From the NCBI GenBank assembly GCA_024637315.1, contig JAGXFH010000009.1:23733-87732 (forward strand): DNA of 64,000 nucleotides, given 5' to 3'. Source of the stretch: Brevirhabdus sp. Its GTDB lineage: Bacteria; Pseudomonadota; Alphaproteobacteria; Rhodobacterales; Rhodobacteraceae. Every line of letters starts with the position of its first letter. Position 1 is the first letter of the stretch. The translations under genes and the position numbers were made by a program. The notes beneath the pieces were generated by a model. That model saw only the letters and a list, made by a program, of their open reading frames with translations. It ran no database searches and was not told where the DNA came from. Of the stretch, positions 17,066 through 27,673 are shown one piece after another.

Positions 17066-17611
17066 ATGAGAAACTTCGCCCTGATCGTTTCGCTGGCCTT
17101 GCCCTCGCTGTCGTTTGCCGAGGGGTGCCCGGCGGTTCCGGACCGCGCGCCGGAATCGGCAAAGGTGCTGGACAAGATCCGCGCCGCCCCCGACGAGATG
17201 TCGGCGCGACTGTTGACCAACGAGTTGTGGTCGATCTGGTCCGAAGCCCCTGACGAGAAAGCTCAAAAGATGCTGGATCACGGGATGCGCAGTCGTGCGG
17301 CCTACGATTTCGATGCCGCGATCGCCGCCTTTGACGCGTTGACCGCCTATTGTCCGGACTATGCCGAAGGCTACAACCAGCGGGCTTTCGTCAGGTTCAT
17401 TCAGCAGGACTACGCGACCGCTCTGGAAGATCTGGAGCGCGCGCTGGCTCTGGCGCCGACCCATGTGGCGGCGATGGCGGGGCAGGCGTTGACCCTGATG
17501 AGCCTTGGCAGAACCAAGGCCGGGCAGTCGGTACTGCGCGACGCTCTGAAGATGCACCCCTGGCTGCCAGAGCGGCATATGCTGATCCAGACACCTGGCG
17601 AGGATCTCTGA
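17066..17611 (+). CDS. Exported tetratricopeptide-repeat protein
   Basis: A 181-residue protein with a signal peptide ([20 protein letters not shown]) and about two to three TPR units in the second half ([40 protein letters not shown]). TPRs form helical scaffolds for protein contacts, probably in the periplasm here. The ATG at 17066 follows AGGA and immediately precedes the signal peptide. Transcribed towards tRNA-Leu. Binding partner unknown. Confidence 0.82.
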   Translation: MRNFALIVSLALPSLSFAEGCPAVPDRAPESAKVLDKIRAAPDEMSARLLTNELWSIWSEAPDEKAQKMLDHGMRSRAAYDFDAAIAAFDALTAYCPDYAEGYNQRAFVRFIQQDYATALEDLERALALAPTHVAAMAGQALTLMSLGRTKAGQSVLRDALKMHPWLPERHMLIQTPGEDL

Positions 17612-17702
17612 CCTGCGGCAGGCGCTATCCCCTTGAAATGCCGGTTTCGTGGCAGTCGCGGGTTTACACATCCCGGCCAAAGGCTATTGTCGCGCAACTC
17701 TG

Positions 17703-17788
17703 GCCCGCGTGGTGGAATGGTAGACACATGGGACTTAAAATCCCTGGGCCGAAAGGCCGTGCCGGTTCAAGTCCGGCCGCGGGTACCA
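17703..17788 (+). tRNA. tRNA-Leu (anticodon TAA)
   Basis: An 86-base cloverleaf with CCA encoded. The acceptor stem pairs GCCCGCG with CGCGGGT. The anticodon loop CTTAAAA gives TAA at 17736-17738, with an expected long variable arm (GGGCCGAAAGGCC region) as in class II tRNAs. The T arm is GCCGG TTCAAGT CCGGC. The top pair of the anticodon stem is a T-T mismatch. Reads UUA/UUG leucine codons, rare in this GC-rich genome. Confidence 0.96.
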
Positions 17789-17936
17789 TAGCCAGGGGCG
17801 CACGATTATCGTCTTATGTCCAAATTTTGCCATGTCACCGGTGCAGAATCGGCGAGAATGCTATTAAGCTAGGTCGTCGATTGACGGCCCGTTCGCGGGC
17901 CCTGACGAGACAAGCGAACTGGGTGGGTTTTGTGTC

Positions 17937-20057
17937 ATGATTAGAAAAGGCATATTGGCTGGCATTGCCGCGGCCGTATTGCTGACGGGCTGCAAGGGTT
18001 CTGACGGCGGCGGCGAGATCGTCGGCCGCAATCTCTTCGTCGACATAAGCGCGCTGAGCGCGTTGTTCCCACATGATTTCGATACCACCGAAGCGGCAGC
18101 CTTGGCGCTGCGGACGTTGGATCCGCGCTATACGATTCAGGAAACCAGGTGGTTTTTCCCCAGCGATCCCAGCAACAGATATGACAGCAGCCCGATCGCA
18201 AATGCAAGGATCGATTATGCCCATGCGGCAGGGCTGACCGGTGCGGGGCAGACCATCGCGATTCTGGATGAGGGGTTTCTGACCAGCCATGTCGAGTTCG
18301 ATGGCAAGACGATCCGCACACCTTCGGGCCCGAATGCGCCGGGGGTTGACGATCACGGCACTTCGGTCGCCTCGATTGCGGCGGGATCGGCGACAGGTGG
18401 ATTGGGCGGACCGGATGACATGATCGGCGTGGCGCCGGGGGCAGATCTGCAACTGGGCACCTACTCTAGTTTCGATTCGATGACCGCTGCCACTGTTCAG
18501 GCGCGATCGGTGGGCGCGATCGTGCAGAACAATTCCTGGGGCTATGACCTCGACTATTCGCAGGCAAATGTCTCGCGCCAGTTCGGCAGCACATCGGGGC
18601 AGGCATATATCGCCGCACTTCGGGATCTGGCGCAGGATGCGGTGATCGTATTCGCGGCCTCGAACGAACGCGGTCGTGGCAAGGCCGATCTGATGAGTGC
18701 GTTGCCCCTCGCCCTGCCGGAACTGGAGCGCACCTGGATCACCGCGATCAATGCGATCCCGACGTTCGACAGTGACCGGATCACCAGAGCGCAACTGCTG
18801 TCGGCGCGCTGCCTGGAAGCGGCTGCGTGGTGCATCGCGGCCGACGGCACCTGGACGGCCGCGACGGGCACCGGCAATACCGACTATGAGTTGACCACGG
18901 GCACCTCGATGTCCGCGCCAATGGTTTCTGGCGCGGTGGCGCTGCTGGCAGAGGCTTTTCCAACGCTGTCCGCCGAAGAATTGCGGGCGCGGATTCTGGC
19001 CTCGGCCAACAACAAATTCTACAAGCACACCGGTTATGTCGCTTTCGCCAGGGGGCTGCGGCATGGTTATAACGAAACCTATGGGCATGGCTTTCTGGAC
19101 ATGCGGGCGGCGTTGCGACCGATCGGCGGATCGTTCATACCGACCTCTCGCGGCAAGCGCGTGCGGGTCGACCGGCCGATCCTGAGCACGGGCGGCATGA
19201 CTGGCAACGCGCTGTCACGGCGGTTGGCGGATCATGACATCTCGGTCACGGATGGGCTGGGCGCGGGCTTCGATCTGCCGGCCAGCATTCTGACTGCCGA
19301 TGCGGTCAGCGCCAGCGGCGAGGACACCGCATTGGCGCTGCTGACGGGGCTATCCGATGGCGCGATGGCGAACGCATTCCCTTCCTATCTGTCGGGGCAG
19401 CAGATGGATGTCGAGTTCGGCGACATGCGGATCGCGCTGCTGATGCCATCCGATGGCGCGGCGGACAATTTCGGGTTCTCGGTGATGCAGCGGCTGGGCG
19501 AGGATCTGCCGGGCCTCAGCGTCGGGCTGACCGCAATGCGCGAGGGAGAGAGCTTTGTCGGCATGCGGTCATTGCTCTCGAACACCACCATAGGCGGCAC
19601 CCATCTGGCCGCGACGCTGGGGCTGGACTTGCCGTTTTCAGACCGGCACGGTCTGCAACTCACCGGTACGATGGGCGTCGCCATGCCGGCGGGCGACATG
19701 CCGGCGATGGAGATGTCGTCGGCGAATTTCAATGCGATCGGAATGACTTATGGGGTCAGCCATCTGCTATCGGTGGGTGACCGGATGACGCTGGGCGTGA
19801 ACCTGCCGCAGGTCGTCCAGTCGGGTGTTGCGAAAGTTGCGATGCCGTCGGCGCGCGCCAGCGGTGCGACAGGGTTCGAAACCGTGGATCTTTCGCTGGC
19901 TCCCGACGAGCGGCAGATCGACCTGTCGCTCAGCTATGCGGTGCCGCTATCGCGGCAGTCGGAGCTGATGTTCGGCGCGGTGCACAGCTTGAACGATGGC
20001 CATGTTGCCGGACGCAACGCGACCGGCGCGGGCATCGGCTTTCGGATGCAGTTCTGA
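17937..20057 (+). CDS. S8 subtilisin-like peptidase lipoprotein with C-terminal barrel-like domain
   Basis: 706 residues. A lipoprotein signal (LLTGC, Cys19) precedes a subtilisin domain with Asp111 in AILDEGF, His140 in DDHGTSVAS and Ser324 in [11 protein letters not shown]; the oxyanion Asn is in ASNE. From about residue 400 the protein is Gly/Met-rich with alternating polar/apolar strands and ends in a terminal Phe (IGFRMQF), as outer-membrane barrels and autotransporters do. A self-displaying protease is therefore likely, although a lipobox on an autotransporter is less usual. It ends 22 bases from the convergent redoxin gene. Substrate unknown. Confidence 0.85.
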   Translation: MIRKGILAGIAAAVLLTGCKGSDGGGEIVGRNLFVDISALSALFPHDFDTTEAAALALRTLDPRYTIQETRWFFPSDPSNRYDSSPIANARIDYAHAAGLTGAGQTIAILDEGFLTSHVEFDGKTIRTPSGPNAPGVDDHGTSVASIAAGSATGGLGGPDDMIGVAPGADLQLGTYSSFDSMTAATVQARSVGAIVQNNSWGYDLDYSQANVSRQFGSTSGQAYIAALRDLAQDAVIVFAASNERGRGKADLMSALPLALPELERTWITAINAIPTFDSDRITRAQLLSARCLEAAAWCIAADGTWTAATGTGNTDYELTTGTSMSAPMVSGAVALLAEAFPTLSAEELRARILASANNKFYKHTGYVAFARGLRHGYNETYGHGFLDMRAALRPIGGSFIPTSRGKRVRVDRPILSTGGMTGNALSRRLADHDISVTDGLGAGFDLPASILTADAVSASGEDTALALLTGLSDGAMANAFPSYLSGQQMDVEFGDMRIALLMPSDGAADNFGFSVMQRLGEDLPGLSVGLTAMREGESFVGMRSLLSNTTIGGTHLAATLGLDLPFSDRHGLQLTGTMGVAMPAGDMPAMEMSSANFNAIGMTYGVSHLLSVGDRMTLGVNLPQVVQSGVAKVAMPSARASGATGFETVDLSLAPDERQIDLSLSYAVPLSRQSELMFGAVHSLNDGHVAGRNATGAGIGFRMQF

Positions 20058-20079
20058 AGCGTGGTCAGATCATCGCGGT

Positions 20080-20634
20080 TCACGCGGCTTTCCACTTGAT
20101 CGAACATCCCATCGACGGCACCTGGTCGCGCGGGCCGTTGCCGGTTTCGGAGACTTGCGCCATCGCCTCGTAGAGCTCGCGTCTGGTATCTGCGCCGGCA
20201 GGTTTCTTGCCCGAGGCGTCCAGACGGCCGCGATACTGCAACTCTCGCCGTTGATTGAAGCCGAAGAAATCCGGGGTGCAGACGGCATCGTAGGCCTTTG
20301 CGACTTCCTGGCTTTCGTCGTGCAGGTAGGGGAAGGGGAAATTCTCTTGCTCGGCCATCCTCTTCATGTTTTCGAAACTGTCATCGGGATGGGTCTTGGC
20401 ATCGTTGGCACAGATCGCGACAACGCCGATGCCAAGGTCTTTCAGATCCGCAGCGTCGCGCTTGATTCGGTCGAGCACGGCAAGAACATAGGGGCAGTGG
20501 TTGCAGATGAACATGATCAGCGTCCCGTTTTCACCTGCAATATCGGCAAAGGAATAGCTCTTGCCGTCGGTCGCAGGCAGGGTGAAATCGGGGGCATTCC
20601 AGCCGAAATCGCAAAGCGGAGGGGTGGCGGCCAT
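20080..20634 (-). CDS. Thioredoxin-fold redoxin (AhpC/TSA-like)
   Basis: A 184-residue thioredoxin-fold protein. It opens APDFTLPATDGKSYS as peroxiredoxin-like proteins do and has a CxxC active site in FICNHCPYV, followed by VAICANDAKTHPDDS. This family, usually annotated 'thioredoxin family protein', is thought to act in thiol redox or peroxide handling. There is no signal peptide, so it is cytosolic. Convergent with the S8 protease. Reaction and partner undefined. Confidence 0.87.
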   Translation of the reverse strand: MAATPPLCDFGWNAPDFTLPATDGKSYSFADIAGENGTLIMFICNHCPYVLAVLDRIKRDAADLKDLGIGVVAICANDAKTHPDDSFENMKRMAEQENFPFPYLHDESQEVAKAYDAVCTPDFFGFNQRRELQYRGRLDASGKKPAGADTRRELYEAMAQVSETGNGPRDQVPSMGCSIKWKAA

Positions 20635-21084
20635 GGGGTTCTCCTGTTTGGTGATGGACTACAGTGTCATGCAGATAACATGGCGCGCAACCCGTCGAAA
20701 TCGAGCATTCCTTGTTGCATTTGTCAAAGTTCGAGTGAGGTCTTTCACGAGTTTGTCGAAGCTTTTCGTCGCTCTTGCCGCCGCTGGTTCGGTCCGGTTC
20801 GGTACGCCCAGCCCACAGGGCGCCTTGTGACTGATGAGTACATTGGGGCCAAACGGCTATTGCGTCGACGAATGCGGTGGGCTGACGGTTGGGTGTCGCC
20901 CCAAATGCCCTGCGCGGCGGACGGAAGGTCCGAACTGGTTGGTGTCGAGGTTGGAGAGCATCGATCTGAATCCGGCGGAAATTGCCGCGATGCCTGGAAT
21001 CGACCTGCCGCTCCTGTCGGAGTCCCTGGATCGGTCGCGGCGTGCAGATCGCCTATGCATGACAGCGTGCAAGGTCCGGATGGG
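20635..21084. other. Intergenic stretch without convincing gene
   Basis: 450 bases between the redoxin start and the AI-2E permease end. Open frames on both strands here have Arg/Pro/Ser-rich translations resembling no family I recognise, and no ribosome site or start context stands out. It probably contains the redoxin promoter at its left end. Confidence 0.5.
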
Positions 21085-22116
21085 TCACACTTTTCCGCTT
21101 GCCGACAGCAATACGGCGATCGGGCGAGTCGTCTGTATCTCGGCCAAGACCAGAACGAGGCTCGCGGTCATCGGCACGGCCAGAAGCGCACCTGGCAAAC
21201 CCCAGAGCGTGCTCCAGAAGGCAAGGGCCAGCAGCACGACGAAAGGGCTGAGATTGAACGCGCGGCCCATCATTCGTGGCTCTAGATAGGCGCCGACAAA
21301 AACCTGCGCCAGGGTCAGGGAAACCGCCACGACCCCGGCCATCCCGAGTGTGCCGAACTGCGCGAGGCTGAGCAGGACTGGAAAGATCACGCCAATGAGC
21401 GAGCCAATATAGGGAATGTAATTCAAGAACGCGATCAGGACTGCCCAGAACAGCGCGAACTCGATCCCCAGAAGCACCATGATGGCAAACGAAATCGCAC
21501 CGAGGATCACGTTAAGGACCGTTTTGACGAAAAGATACTGCCCGATCCGTTCATTGATGCGCGACAGCAGCGAAATGGCGCGGCTGCCTGCCTCTTCGCC
21601 ACCCATGGCGATCACCACCTTGCGCGCCATCACGCCGCGCTCCGCGATGAAGAAGCTGGCATAGAGCACGACGAGGAAAAGCGTGACGCCGAAGCCGCGC
21701 AGCGACAGAAGCGCCGGCGCCACCCACGACCGGAAATCCACCTGATCGAGCGTAACGCTCCGCACGTTCTCCCATGTTGGCTCGTCTTCGATGCGCAGCA
21801 GGCTGGCGCTGCGCGTGACAAGCATCTCGAGATTGGTTTCATAACGCGGCAAAGCCGCGGCAACCTGTGCCAGATTGTTGATAACAAGGATGAACAACAG
21901 GACCACCGCGAAGGCGAACACGATCAGGATCATGGTGCGCCTGGCCCAAGCCGGCAGGCGGCCAACGATCGGCAGATCTTGCATGCTCTCCGCGGCGGTC
22001 AGGAGGACGTAGACGGAGATCACGGCGGCAAGCACCGGCAACAGTACGGGCTGGCCGATCCAAAGGAACCAGCCGAGCATCAGGGTTAGCGCAGTCCCGT
22101 AAGTCGCGTTCCGCAT
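21085..22116 (-). CDS. AI-2E/PerM-family membrane transporter
   Basis: A 343-residue polytopic membrane protein of the AI-2E/UPF0118 family. Two N-terminal helix pairs and a central amphipathic segment are followed by the C-terminal signature FLNYIPYIGSLIGVIFPVLL and the GxxxGxPGALLAVP-like helix. The family includes E. coli TqsA (AI-2 export) and Na+/H+ antiporters, so the substrate is open. I start it at ATG 22116 (MRNATYGTALTLML) because GGAAAGA lies directly upstream; the frame extends 48 codons further with atypical sequence. Confidence 0.88.
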   Translation of the reverse strand: MRNATYGTALTLMLGWFLWIGQPVLLPVLAAVISVYVLLTAAESMQDLPIVGRLPAWARRTMILIVFAFAVVLLFILVINNLAQVAAALPRYETNLEMLVTRSASLLRIEDEPTWENVRSVTLDQVDFRSWVAPALLSLRGFGVTLFLVVLYASFFIAERGVMARKVVIAMGGEEAGSRAISLLSRINERIGQYLFVKTVLNVILGAISFAIMVLLGIEFALFWAVLIAFLNYIPYIGSLIGVIFPVLLSLAQFGTLGMAGVVAVSLTLAQVFVGAYLEPRMMGRAFNLSPFVVLLALAFWSTLWGLPGALLAVPMTASLVLVLAEIQTTRPIAVLLSASGKV

Positions 22117-22520
22117 TCTCTTTCCGAAGCCTCGAAATCGTTTGGCCACCGTCCCTTGTCCGACGGTCCTGCACGAATTGTCAATTCCTCCTGGGTCAGC
22201 CGCCTGAGTTGAGTGCGCCAGGCATCGTGGCGCTGACATGGCGCGAACCACGAGGATCACCGGATCCCGACCTGTTCATCGGTGCAGGGCAACTTCGTCG
22301 GTGGTCGTCGAAGAACCCCGCTTTATTGGCATCGCAACCGAGGCTGCACGTTTTCAGATGATAGGGGGATGGCGGCGAATATAGGTTGGCGGCAGGCCGG
22401 GCAGTGTCTTTGGCTCTTAGGATCTGGCCGGGCCGAGGCTGGTCTCAGAACGTCCAAGCGGCAAACCACAATCGCAGCGAGAGACCGCGAATCGCGGATT
22501 CAGTCTTTTCCCGAAACGCT
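22117..22520. other. Intergenic stretch; 3' part may hold a conserved element
   Basis: No gene is supported across about 400 bases. Near 22486-22525 a short symmetrical core CCGCGAATCGCGG precedes TTCAGTCTTTTCCCGAAACG and lies just beyond the stop of the membrane protein at 22521. It may be a 3'-end hairpin or a dispersed element; the rest is featureless to me. Confidence 0.4.
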
Positions 22521-22994
22521 CTAGAAGTTGAATATATCGCCGATTTTCTCGATTATCGCGACAAGAAGGAGCACTGCGGCTACCAGCAGCGCCATCCACC
22601 AGAAATACTGGAAAACGATCGCTGCGGCACCGAGGCTGGAACCATAGACCGAGTAACGCCAGTTCTCACGCAGAACGCCAAAAATAAGAGACAGAACGAC
22701 CGCAATGATCCCTGGTATGGGCGCTGCGAGCCCGAGATAGTTCGTTACAGAGGCCGCCGCCACCTTCGGTTCCGGCGTTGGCGGGCCAAGGAACGACCGC
22801 CACGCCGAACGCTTGATCTCGCCCGCGATCTCGCCAATCTGAGTGGCGGTAGATGGCTTTGGTTCTGGCGTGGGACCAGCGATCTGGACGAAGACAAGAA
22901 CCAGCGCAAGGGCATCGGTCAGTACTGCCCAAAGCCCCCATTTGCGAAGGGGGTTCGGCGAATTGCCAACCAGCGAGTCGGTTCGATTATTCAT
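22521..22994 (-). CDS. Hypothetical three-helix membrane protein
   Basis: A 157-residue protein I do not recognise. A helix near WGLWAVLTDALALVLVFVQI is followed by a periplasmic-type linker in which PTPEPK occurs twice, then two C-terminal helices (IPGIIAVVLSLIFGVL and FWWMALLVAAVLLLVAII). I use the ATG at 22994 because the sequence upstream looks non-coding, though no strong ribosome site is present. It stands alone between the AI-2E permease and metG. The hydropathy pattern makes it credible as a gene. Confidence 0.65.
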   Translation of the reverse strand: MNNRTDSLVGNSPNPLRKWGLWAVLTDALALVLVFVQIAGPTPEPKPSTATQIGEIAGEIKRSAWRSFLGPPTPEPKVAAASVTNYLGLAAPIPGIIAVVLSLIFGVLRENWRYSVYGSSLGAAAIVFQYFWWMALLVAAVLLLVAIIEKIGDIFNF

Positions 22995-23269
22995 GGCGCG
23001 ATTAGAGATTGCGAATAGTGGCGGATCAATGACTACGGGGATCAAATGGGATTGCTTAAGACAGGTGCCTCTATGATGCCTTGACAAAGAGTCGCCGAAT
23101 TTCGTGGTCTCGAATCTGGTCCGTCCGCGTTTTTGCGGTGCCTGCGCCGCGGAAAATGGATCGCGTCCCGCCCGAAAAACCTCGGGCGAGGGGACTCAAA
23201 CGAAGCGCAGAAATGCCCGCTCCTTTTCACCAGCCCCCTGACGTGTGCCTGATTCTGTTTGCGCAGGCG

Positions 23270-24994
23270 TCAAGCGGCGCTGCGCTGGCCGGCGAATCTG
23301 GCCTGCCAATCCTCGCGCTCCTCGTCGGTGATCTTGCGGAAGGTGACCTCGGGGACGGTGAAGGCGTGGCCCGGGGGCAGGGCGGCGAGGGCCTTTGCAA
23401 CGTCTTCGGGCCAGCTGTCGTCACCGGTCCTCATCGCGGCCATCATCGCGGCCGATGCGTCGGGTATGAAGGGCCTCGAGATCACTGCATAGAATCGGAT
23501 CAGGTTCAGCGACAGCCGGGTGATCGCGGCGGCGCGGTCGGGGTCGGTCTTGAAAACGGTCCAGGGGGCGGCAGCCTGCAGGTATTCGTTGCCCGCTGCC
23601 CAGAGCGCGCGCAACTCGGTCGCCGCTTTGCGGATCTCCATCGCTTCCATGTGCTCTTCATAGGTGCGCAGGCCGCTGGTCAGCCGGTCGATCAGGCCCT
23701 GTTCCTCGGTGGCGTAGCTGCCGCCGTCGGGCACGGCCTCGCCGAATTTCGAGCGGCAGAACTTGGTGATGCGGCTGAGGAAATTGCCCAGAACATCGGC
23801 AAGATCCTTGTTCACCGAGGTCTGGAAGTTCTCCCATGTGAATTCGCTGTCGGAATTTTCCGGCGCATGGGACAGCAGCCACCAGCGCCAGTAGTCTGCT
23901 GGCAGGATCGACAACGCCTTATCCATGAAGACGCCACGGCCCTGGCTGGTCGAGAACTGGCCACCATCGTAATTGAGGTAGTTGAACGACTTGATGTAAT
24001 CGACCAGTTTCCACGGCTCGCCAGAGCCCATGATCGTTGCGGGGAAGGACAGCGTATGGAAGGGCACATTGTCCTTGCCCATGAACTGGACGTAGCGTAC
24101 GTCGTCGGCGCCCTTGTCGGTGCGCCACCAGCGCTGCCAGTCGGCGTCGGGCTGGCCATGGGCGTCGGCCCATTCCTTGGTCGCGGCGATGTATTCGATC
24201 GGCGCGTCGAACCAGACGTAGAAGACTTTGCCTTCCATGCCTGGCCAGTCCTGATCGCCCTTTTTCACCGGCACGCCCCAGTCGAGGTCACGGGTGATGC
24301 CGCGGTCGCGCAGCCCGTCGCCGTCATGCAGCCATTTCCTGGCGATCGACGTGGTCAGGATCGGCCAGTCGGTCTTGCTGTCGATCCACTCATCCAGTTT
24401 GTCCTTGAGCAGCGATTGGCGCAAGTAGAGGTGCTTGGTTTCGCGAACCTCCAGATCGGTCGAGCCCGAGATCGCCGAGCGCGGCTCGATCAGGTCGGTG
24501 GGGTCCAACTGCTTGGTGCAGTTCTCGCACTGGTCGCCACGAGCCTTGTCATATCCGCAGTTCGGGCAGGTGCCCTCGATATAGCGGTCCGGCAGGAAGC
24601 GGCCATCGGCGTTGGAATAGACCTGCTTTTCGGTGACTTCCTCGATCAGCCCGTTTTCGGCGAGCTTGCCCGCAAAATGCTGGGTCAGCTTGCGGTTCTG
24701 CGGCGAAGAGGAGCGGCCGAAATGGTCGAAGGACAGCCGGAAGCCGTCCGAGAGGTCTTTCTGGACCTGCCACATTTCGGCGCAATATTCGGCCACCGGC
24801 TTGCCGGCCTTGGCGGCGGCAAGCTCGGCCGGGGTGCCGTGTTCGTCGGTGGCACAAATGAACATGACCTCGTGGCCACGGGCACGCATGTAGCGGGCGT
24901 AAAGGTCGGCGGGAAGCTGGCTGCCGACAAGATTGCCGAGGTGCTTGATCCCGTTGATATAGGGAATTGCCGAGGTGATGAGGATGCGTGCCAT
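23270..24994 (-). CDS. metG: Methionyl-tRNA synthetase
   Basis: A 574-residue class I synthetase charging tRNA-Met. The HIGH-equivalent is in [12 protein letters not shown], the KMSKS-equivalent in [10 protein letters not shown], and a zinc knuckle [17 protein letters not shown] lies between. No C-terminal EMAP/dimerisation domain, as in alphaproteobacteria. Start at ATG 24994 ([14 protein letters not shown]); the upstream open frame is spurious. DUF2474, cydB and cydA lie upstream on the same strand. Confidence 0.97.
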   Translation of the reverse strand: MARILITSAIPYINGIKHLGNLVGSQLPADLYARYMRARGHEVMFICATDEHGTPAELAAAKAGKPVAEYCAEMWQVQKDLSDGFRLSFDHFGRSSSPQNRKLTQHFAGKLAENGLIEEVTEKQVYSNADGRFLPDRYIEGTCPNCGYDKARGDQCENCTKQLDPTDLIEPRSAISGSTDLEVRETKHLYLRQSLLKDKLDEWIDSKTDWPILTTSIARKWLHDGDGLRDRGITRDLDWGVPVKKGDQDWPGMEGKVFYVWFDAPIEYIAATKEWADAHGQPDADWQRWWRTDKGADDVRYVQFMGKDNVPFHTLSFPATIMGSGEPWKLVDYIKSFNYLNYDGGQFSTSQGRGVFMDKALSILPADYWRWWLLSHAPENSDSEFTWENFQTSVNKDLADVLGNFLSRITKFCRSKFGEAVPDGGSYATEEQGLIDRLTSGLRTYEEHMEAMEIRKAATELRALWAAGNEYLQAAAPWTVFKTDPDRAAAITRLSLNLIRFYAVISRPFIPDASAAMMAAMRTGDDSWPEDVAKALAALPPGHAFTVPEVTFRKITDEEREDWQARFAGQRSAA

Positions 24995-25056
24995 TGGGTG
25001 CCCGTTGCTGCCGTTCGGCCCTCCGTGTAACGCCGGATCGGCGCAAGGGCCAGAGG

Positions 25057-25167
25057 TCAGGCGATGGCAAGGCGTATCGCGTAGGCGACGATCGCGAGTG
25101 CCGCGACCGATGCCAGCCAGATCGCGACGAACCAGGCGAGGCGGGCAAGCCGGGGGTGCGGGCGCAT
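25057..25167 (-). CDS. DUF2474 family CydX-like small oxidase subunit
   Basis: A 36-residue protein consisting of a basic N terminus ([12 protein letters not shown]) and one membrane helix ([18 protein letters not shown]). Its ATG shares the A of the cydB TGA (TGATG), showing translational coupling. DUF2474/CydX-type peptides bind the CydA-CydB core and stabilise the heme site. Very short and easy to miss, but the position after cydB and the single helix make it convincing. Confidence 0.85.
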   Translation of the reverse strand: MRPHPRLARLAWFVAIWLASVAALAIVAYAIRLAIA

Positions 25168-26171
25168 CAGTGATACCCGGAGTCGGGGCCGATCTTGCCA
25201 CGGAATACCCAGTAGGAATAGGCGGTATAGGCCAGGATAAGCGGCACCAGAATCGCGGTGCCGACCAGCGTGAAGGCAAGGCTGGCGTCGGGGGCTGCCG
25301 CCTCCTGTATGGTCAGCGAGGGCGGCACGATATGGGGATAGAAGCTGATGCCGATACCCGCGAACGACAGGATGAACAGCGATTGTGCCGCGAGGAAAGG
25401 CGTCAGGTCGCGGTCGTCGCGCAGGCCGGTGATCAGTTTCCATGCGGCGATGGCGACGAGCAGAGGTACGGCCAGCGACAGCGCGATGCCGGGCCAGGCG
25501 AACCAGCGCTGGAAATAGACCGGATCCTTGAACGGGGTCAGCAGGCTGACAAGCCCGATGAAGCCGAGCGTCACAAAGGCCAGCGGTCTGGCGCGGGCGC
25601 GCATCCTGTCCTGCAGCCGCCCTTCGGTTTTCAGCACCAGCCAGGTCGCGCCCAGCAGGGCGTAGCCGAATACGACGGCGATGCCGGTGAGGACCGAAAA
25701 CGGCGTCAGCCAGTCCCACCAGCCGCCAGCATAGGAGCGATCCTGAATCTCGATGCCCTGCACCAGCGCCCCGAGGGCAATGCCCTGCATCAGGGCCGCG
25801 ACGGCAGATCCGCCCGCAAAGGCCACGTCCCAGACCGGTTTCCAGCGCTTGGTGCGCCAGCGATACTCGAACGCGACGCCGCGGAACACGAGGGCCAGAA
25901 GCATCAGGATGATCGGCATGTAGAGCGCGGGCATCACCACCGAATAGGCCAGTGGAAACACTGCGAAAAGACCGCCGCCGCCCAGCACGAGCCAAGTCTC
26001 GTTGCCGTCCCAGACCGGCGCGACGGAGTTCATCATCACATCGCGGTCGCTTTCGTCGGGTTGCAGTGGAAACAGGATGCCGATGCCCAGATCGAAGCCA
26101 TCAAGCACGACATAGGTCAGCACCGCGAAGGCGATGATGCCGGCCCAGATGAAGGGAAGGTCGAGTTCCAT
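25167..26171 (-). CDS. cydB: Cytochrome bd-type quinol oxidase subunit II
   Basis: A 334-residue membrane protein with about eight helices, beginning [27 protein letters not shown], the invariant CydB N terminus. It pairs with CydA to reduce O2 to water using ubiquinol without proton pumping. Two bases separate its start from the cydA stop. Together with the short CydA quinol loop this points to the cyanide-insensitive (CIO) branch, useful at low oxygen or under NO, cyanide or sulfide stress. Confidence 0.95.
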   Translation of the reverse strand: MELDLPFIWAGIIAFAVLTYVVLDGFDLGIGILFPLQPDESDRDVMMNSVAPVWDGNETWLVLGGGGLFAVFPLAYSVVMPALYMPIILMLLALVFRGVAFEYRWRTKRWKPVWDVAFAGGSAVAALMQGIALGALVQGIEIQDRSYAGGWWDWLTPFSVLTGIAVVFGYALLGATWLVLKTEGRLQDRMRARARPLAFVTLGFIGLVSLLTPFKDPVYFQRWFAWPGIALSLAVPLLVAIAAWKLITGLRDDRDLTPFLAAQSLFILSFAGIGISFYPHIVPPSLTIQEAAAPDASLAFTLVGTAILVPLILAYTAYSYWVFRGKIGPDSGYH

Positions 26172-26173
26172 GT

Positions 26174-27583
26174 CTATTCTCCCGCTGTTGCGGCGGCGCG
26201 GCGCTGCTGAACAGGTGTGATGCCCGCGGCCCGGGTCGGGCCCTCGTCATCGTCCGAGGCTGCCGGTTCCGGAGGCCGCGACATCAGCCTGATAATGTAG
26301 AAGGTGCCGGCGCCGAAGACGAAGAAATAGACGATGATGAAGGCCAGAAGCGAGGCGCCGACGGCCGGCGCTTCGATCGGGGCAAGCGAATCGGCGGTGC
26401 GCAGCAGGCCGTAGACGGTGAACGGCTGGCGGCCGACCTCGGTCGTGATCCAACCCGCTAGCACCGCCACGAAACCGGATGGCCCCATCGCGAGGGCGGC
26501 GCGGTGCAGCCAGCGGGCATCATAGAGGCTGCCACGCCAGCGTGACCACAAGCTCCATAGTCCGACACCCAGCATCGCGAAGCCGAGAGCGACCATAATC
26601 CGGAACGACCAGAACACGATGACGACGGGCGGTTCGTCCTCGTCGGGGATCGTGTCGAGACCGGCGAGCGGCGCGTTGAGGTCGTGTTTCAGGATCAGGC
26701 TGGACAGCTTGGGGATCTGGATCGCGTAGTCGATGCGCTTCTGTTCGGCGTTGGGGATGCCGAAAAGGATTAGCGGCGCGCCCTCGGGGTGACTGTCGTA
26801 GTGGCCTTCCATCGCCATGACCTTAGCGGGCTGATATTCCAGCGTGTTCAGCCCGTGGAAGTCGCCCGCGCCGATCTGCAGCGGCGTTGCAAGCGCGGCC
26901 ATCCACATCGCCATCGAAAACATCAGCCGGGCGGCGGGGTTGGTGCGATCGCGCAGCAGGTGCCGCGCCCCGACGGCACCAACCACGAAGGCGGTGGTCA
27001 GGTAGGCGGCCAGAACCATGTGAAGCAGGCGGTAGGGGAATGACGGATTGAAGATCGCGGCCCACCAGTCGGCTGGCACGAATTGTCCGACATCGTTGAT
27101 CGAGTAGCCTGCGGGGGTGTGCATCCAGGAATTGACCGACAGGATCCAGGTCGCCGACAGCAGCGTGCCGAAAGCGACCATGGCGGTGGCGAACATGTGC
27201 AGGCCGTTGCCGACCTTTTCGCGGCCGAACAGCATGATGCCCAGAAAGCCCGCTTCGAGGAAGAAGGCCGAGAGCACTTCGTAGGCCATGAGCGGGCCAA
27301 GGATCGGACCGGTCTTATCGGAAAACACCGACCAGTTGGTGCCGAACTGGTAGGACATCACGATGCCCGACACCACGCCCATGCCGAAGGCGATGGCGAA
27401 GATCTTTTTCCAGTAATCGAAGAGCGTCCGGTAGGCGCTGCGCCCTGTCGTCAGCCACATCGCGTTCAAGACGGCAAGAAAACTGGCCAGACCGATGGAA
27501 AAGGCCGGGAAGATGATATGGAATGAGACAGTGAACGCGAACTGGAACCGCGCCAGCATCTCGGCGGTGTAGGAGTCGAACAT
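26174..27583 (-). CDS. cydA: Cytochrome bd-type quinol oxidase subunit I (CIO type)
   Basis: 469 residues. Heme ligands are recognisable: His in ARFQFAFTVSFHIIFPAF, His in FPYRLLHMVLAAYLT and Met in SMAMWMAALATPLQ. GRQPF in WITTEVGRQPFTVYG is a family signature. The region between helices VI and VII is short, as in CIO/CydA of the S-type rather than the E. coli L-type. First gene of the cydA-cydB-DUF2474 operon; no cydDC or fnr-type regulator is adjacent. Confidence 0.95.
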   Translation of the reverse strand: MFDSYTAEMLARFQFAFTVSFHIIFPAFSIGLASFLAVLNAMWLTTGRSAYRTLFDYWKKIFAIAFGMGVVSGIVMSYQFGTNWSVFSDKTGPILGPLMAYEVLSAFFLEAGFLGIMLFGREKVGNGLHMFATAMVAFGTLLSATWILSVNSWMHTPAGYSINDVGQFVPADWWAAIFNPSFPYRLLHMVLAAYLTTAFVVGAVGARHLLRDRTNPAARLMFSMAMWMAALATPLQIGAGDFHGLNTLEYQPAKVMAMEGHYDSHPEGAPLILFGIPNAEQKRIDYAIQIPKLSSLILKHDLNAPLAGLDTIPDEDEPPVVIVFWSFRIMVALGFAMLGVGLWSLWSRWRGSLYDARWLHRAALAMGPSGFVAVLAGWITTEVGRQPFTVYGLLRTADSLAPIEAPAVGASLLAFIIVYFFVFGAGTFYIIRLMSRPPEPAASDDDEGPTRAAGITPVQQRRAAATAGE

Positions 27584-27673
27584 AAGTCTCTGACCTTCTG
27601 TTTCTGGTCGAGATTTAGCCCGGCATAGGGGGGCGGCAACTGCAGGGCCCTGGACCCATCGTCGCAGCGGCGG

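Noticed and set aside
20834..21289. 151-codon frame between the redoxin and AI-2E genes
   Set aside because: It runs into the antisense of the permease and resembles no family.
23081..25030. Open frame of 649 codons antisense to metG
   Set aside because: Shadow of the synthetase; no recognisable domains.
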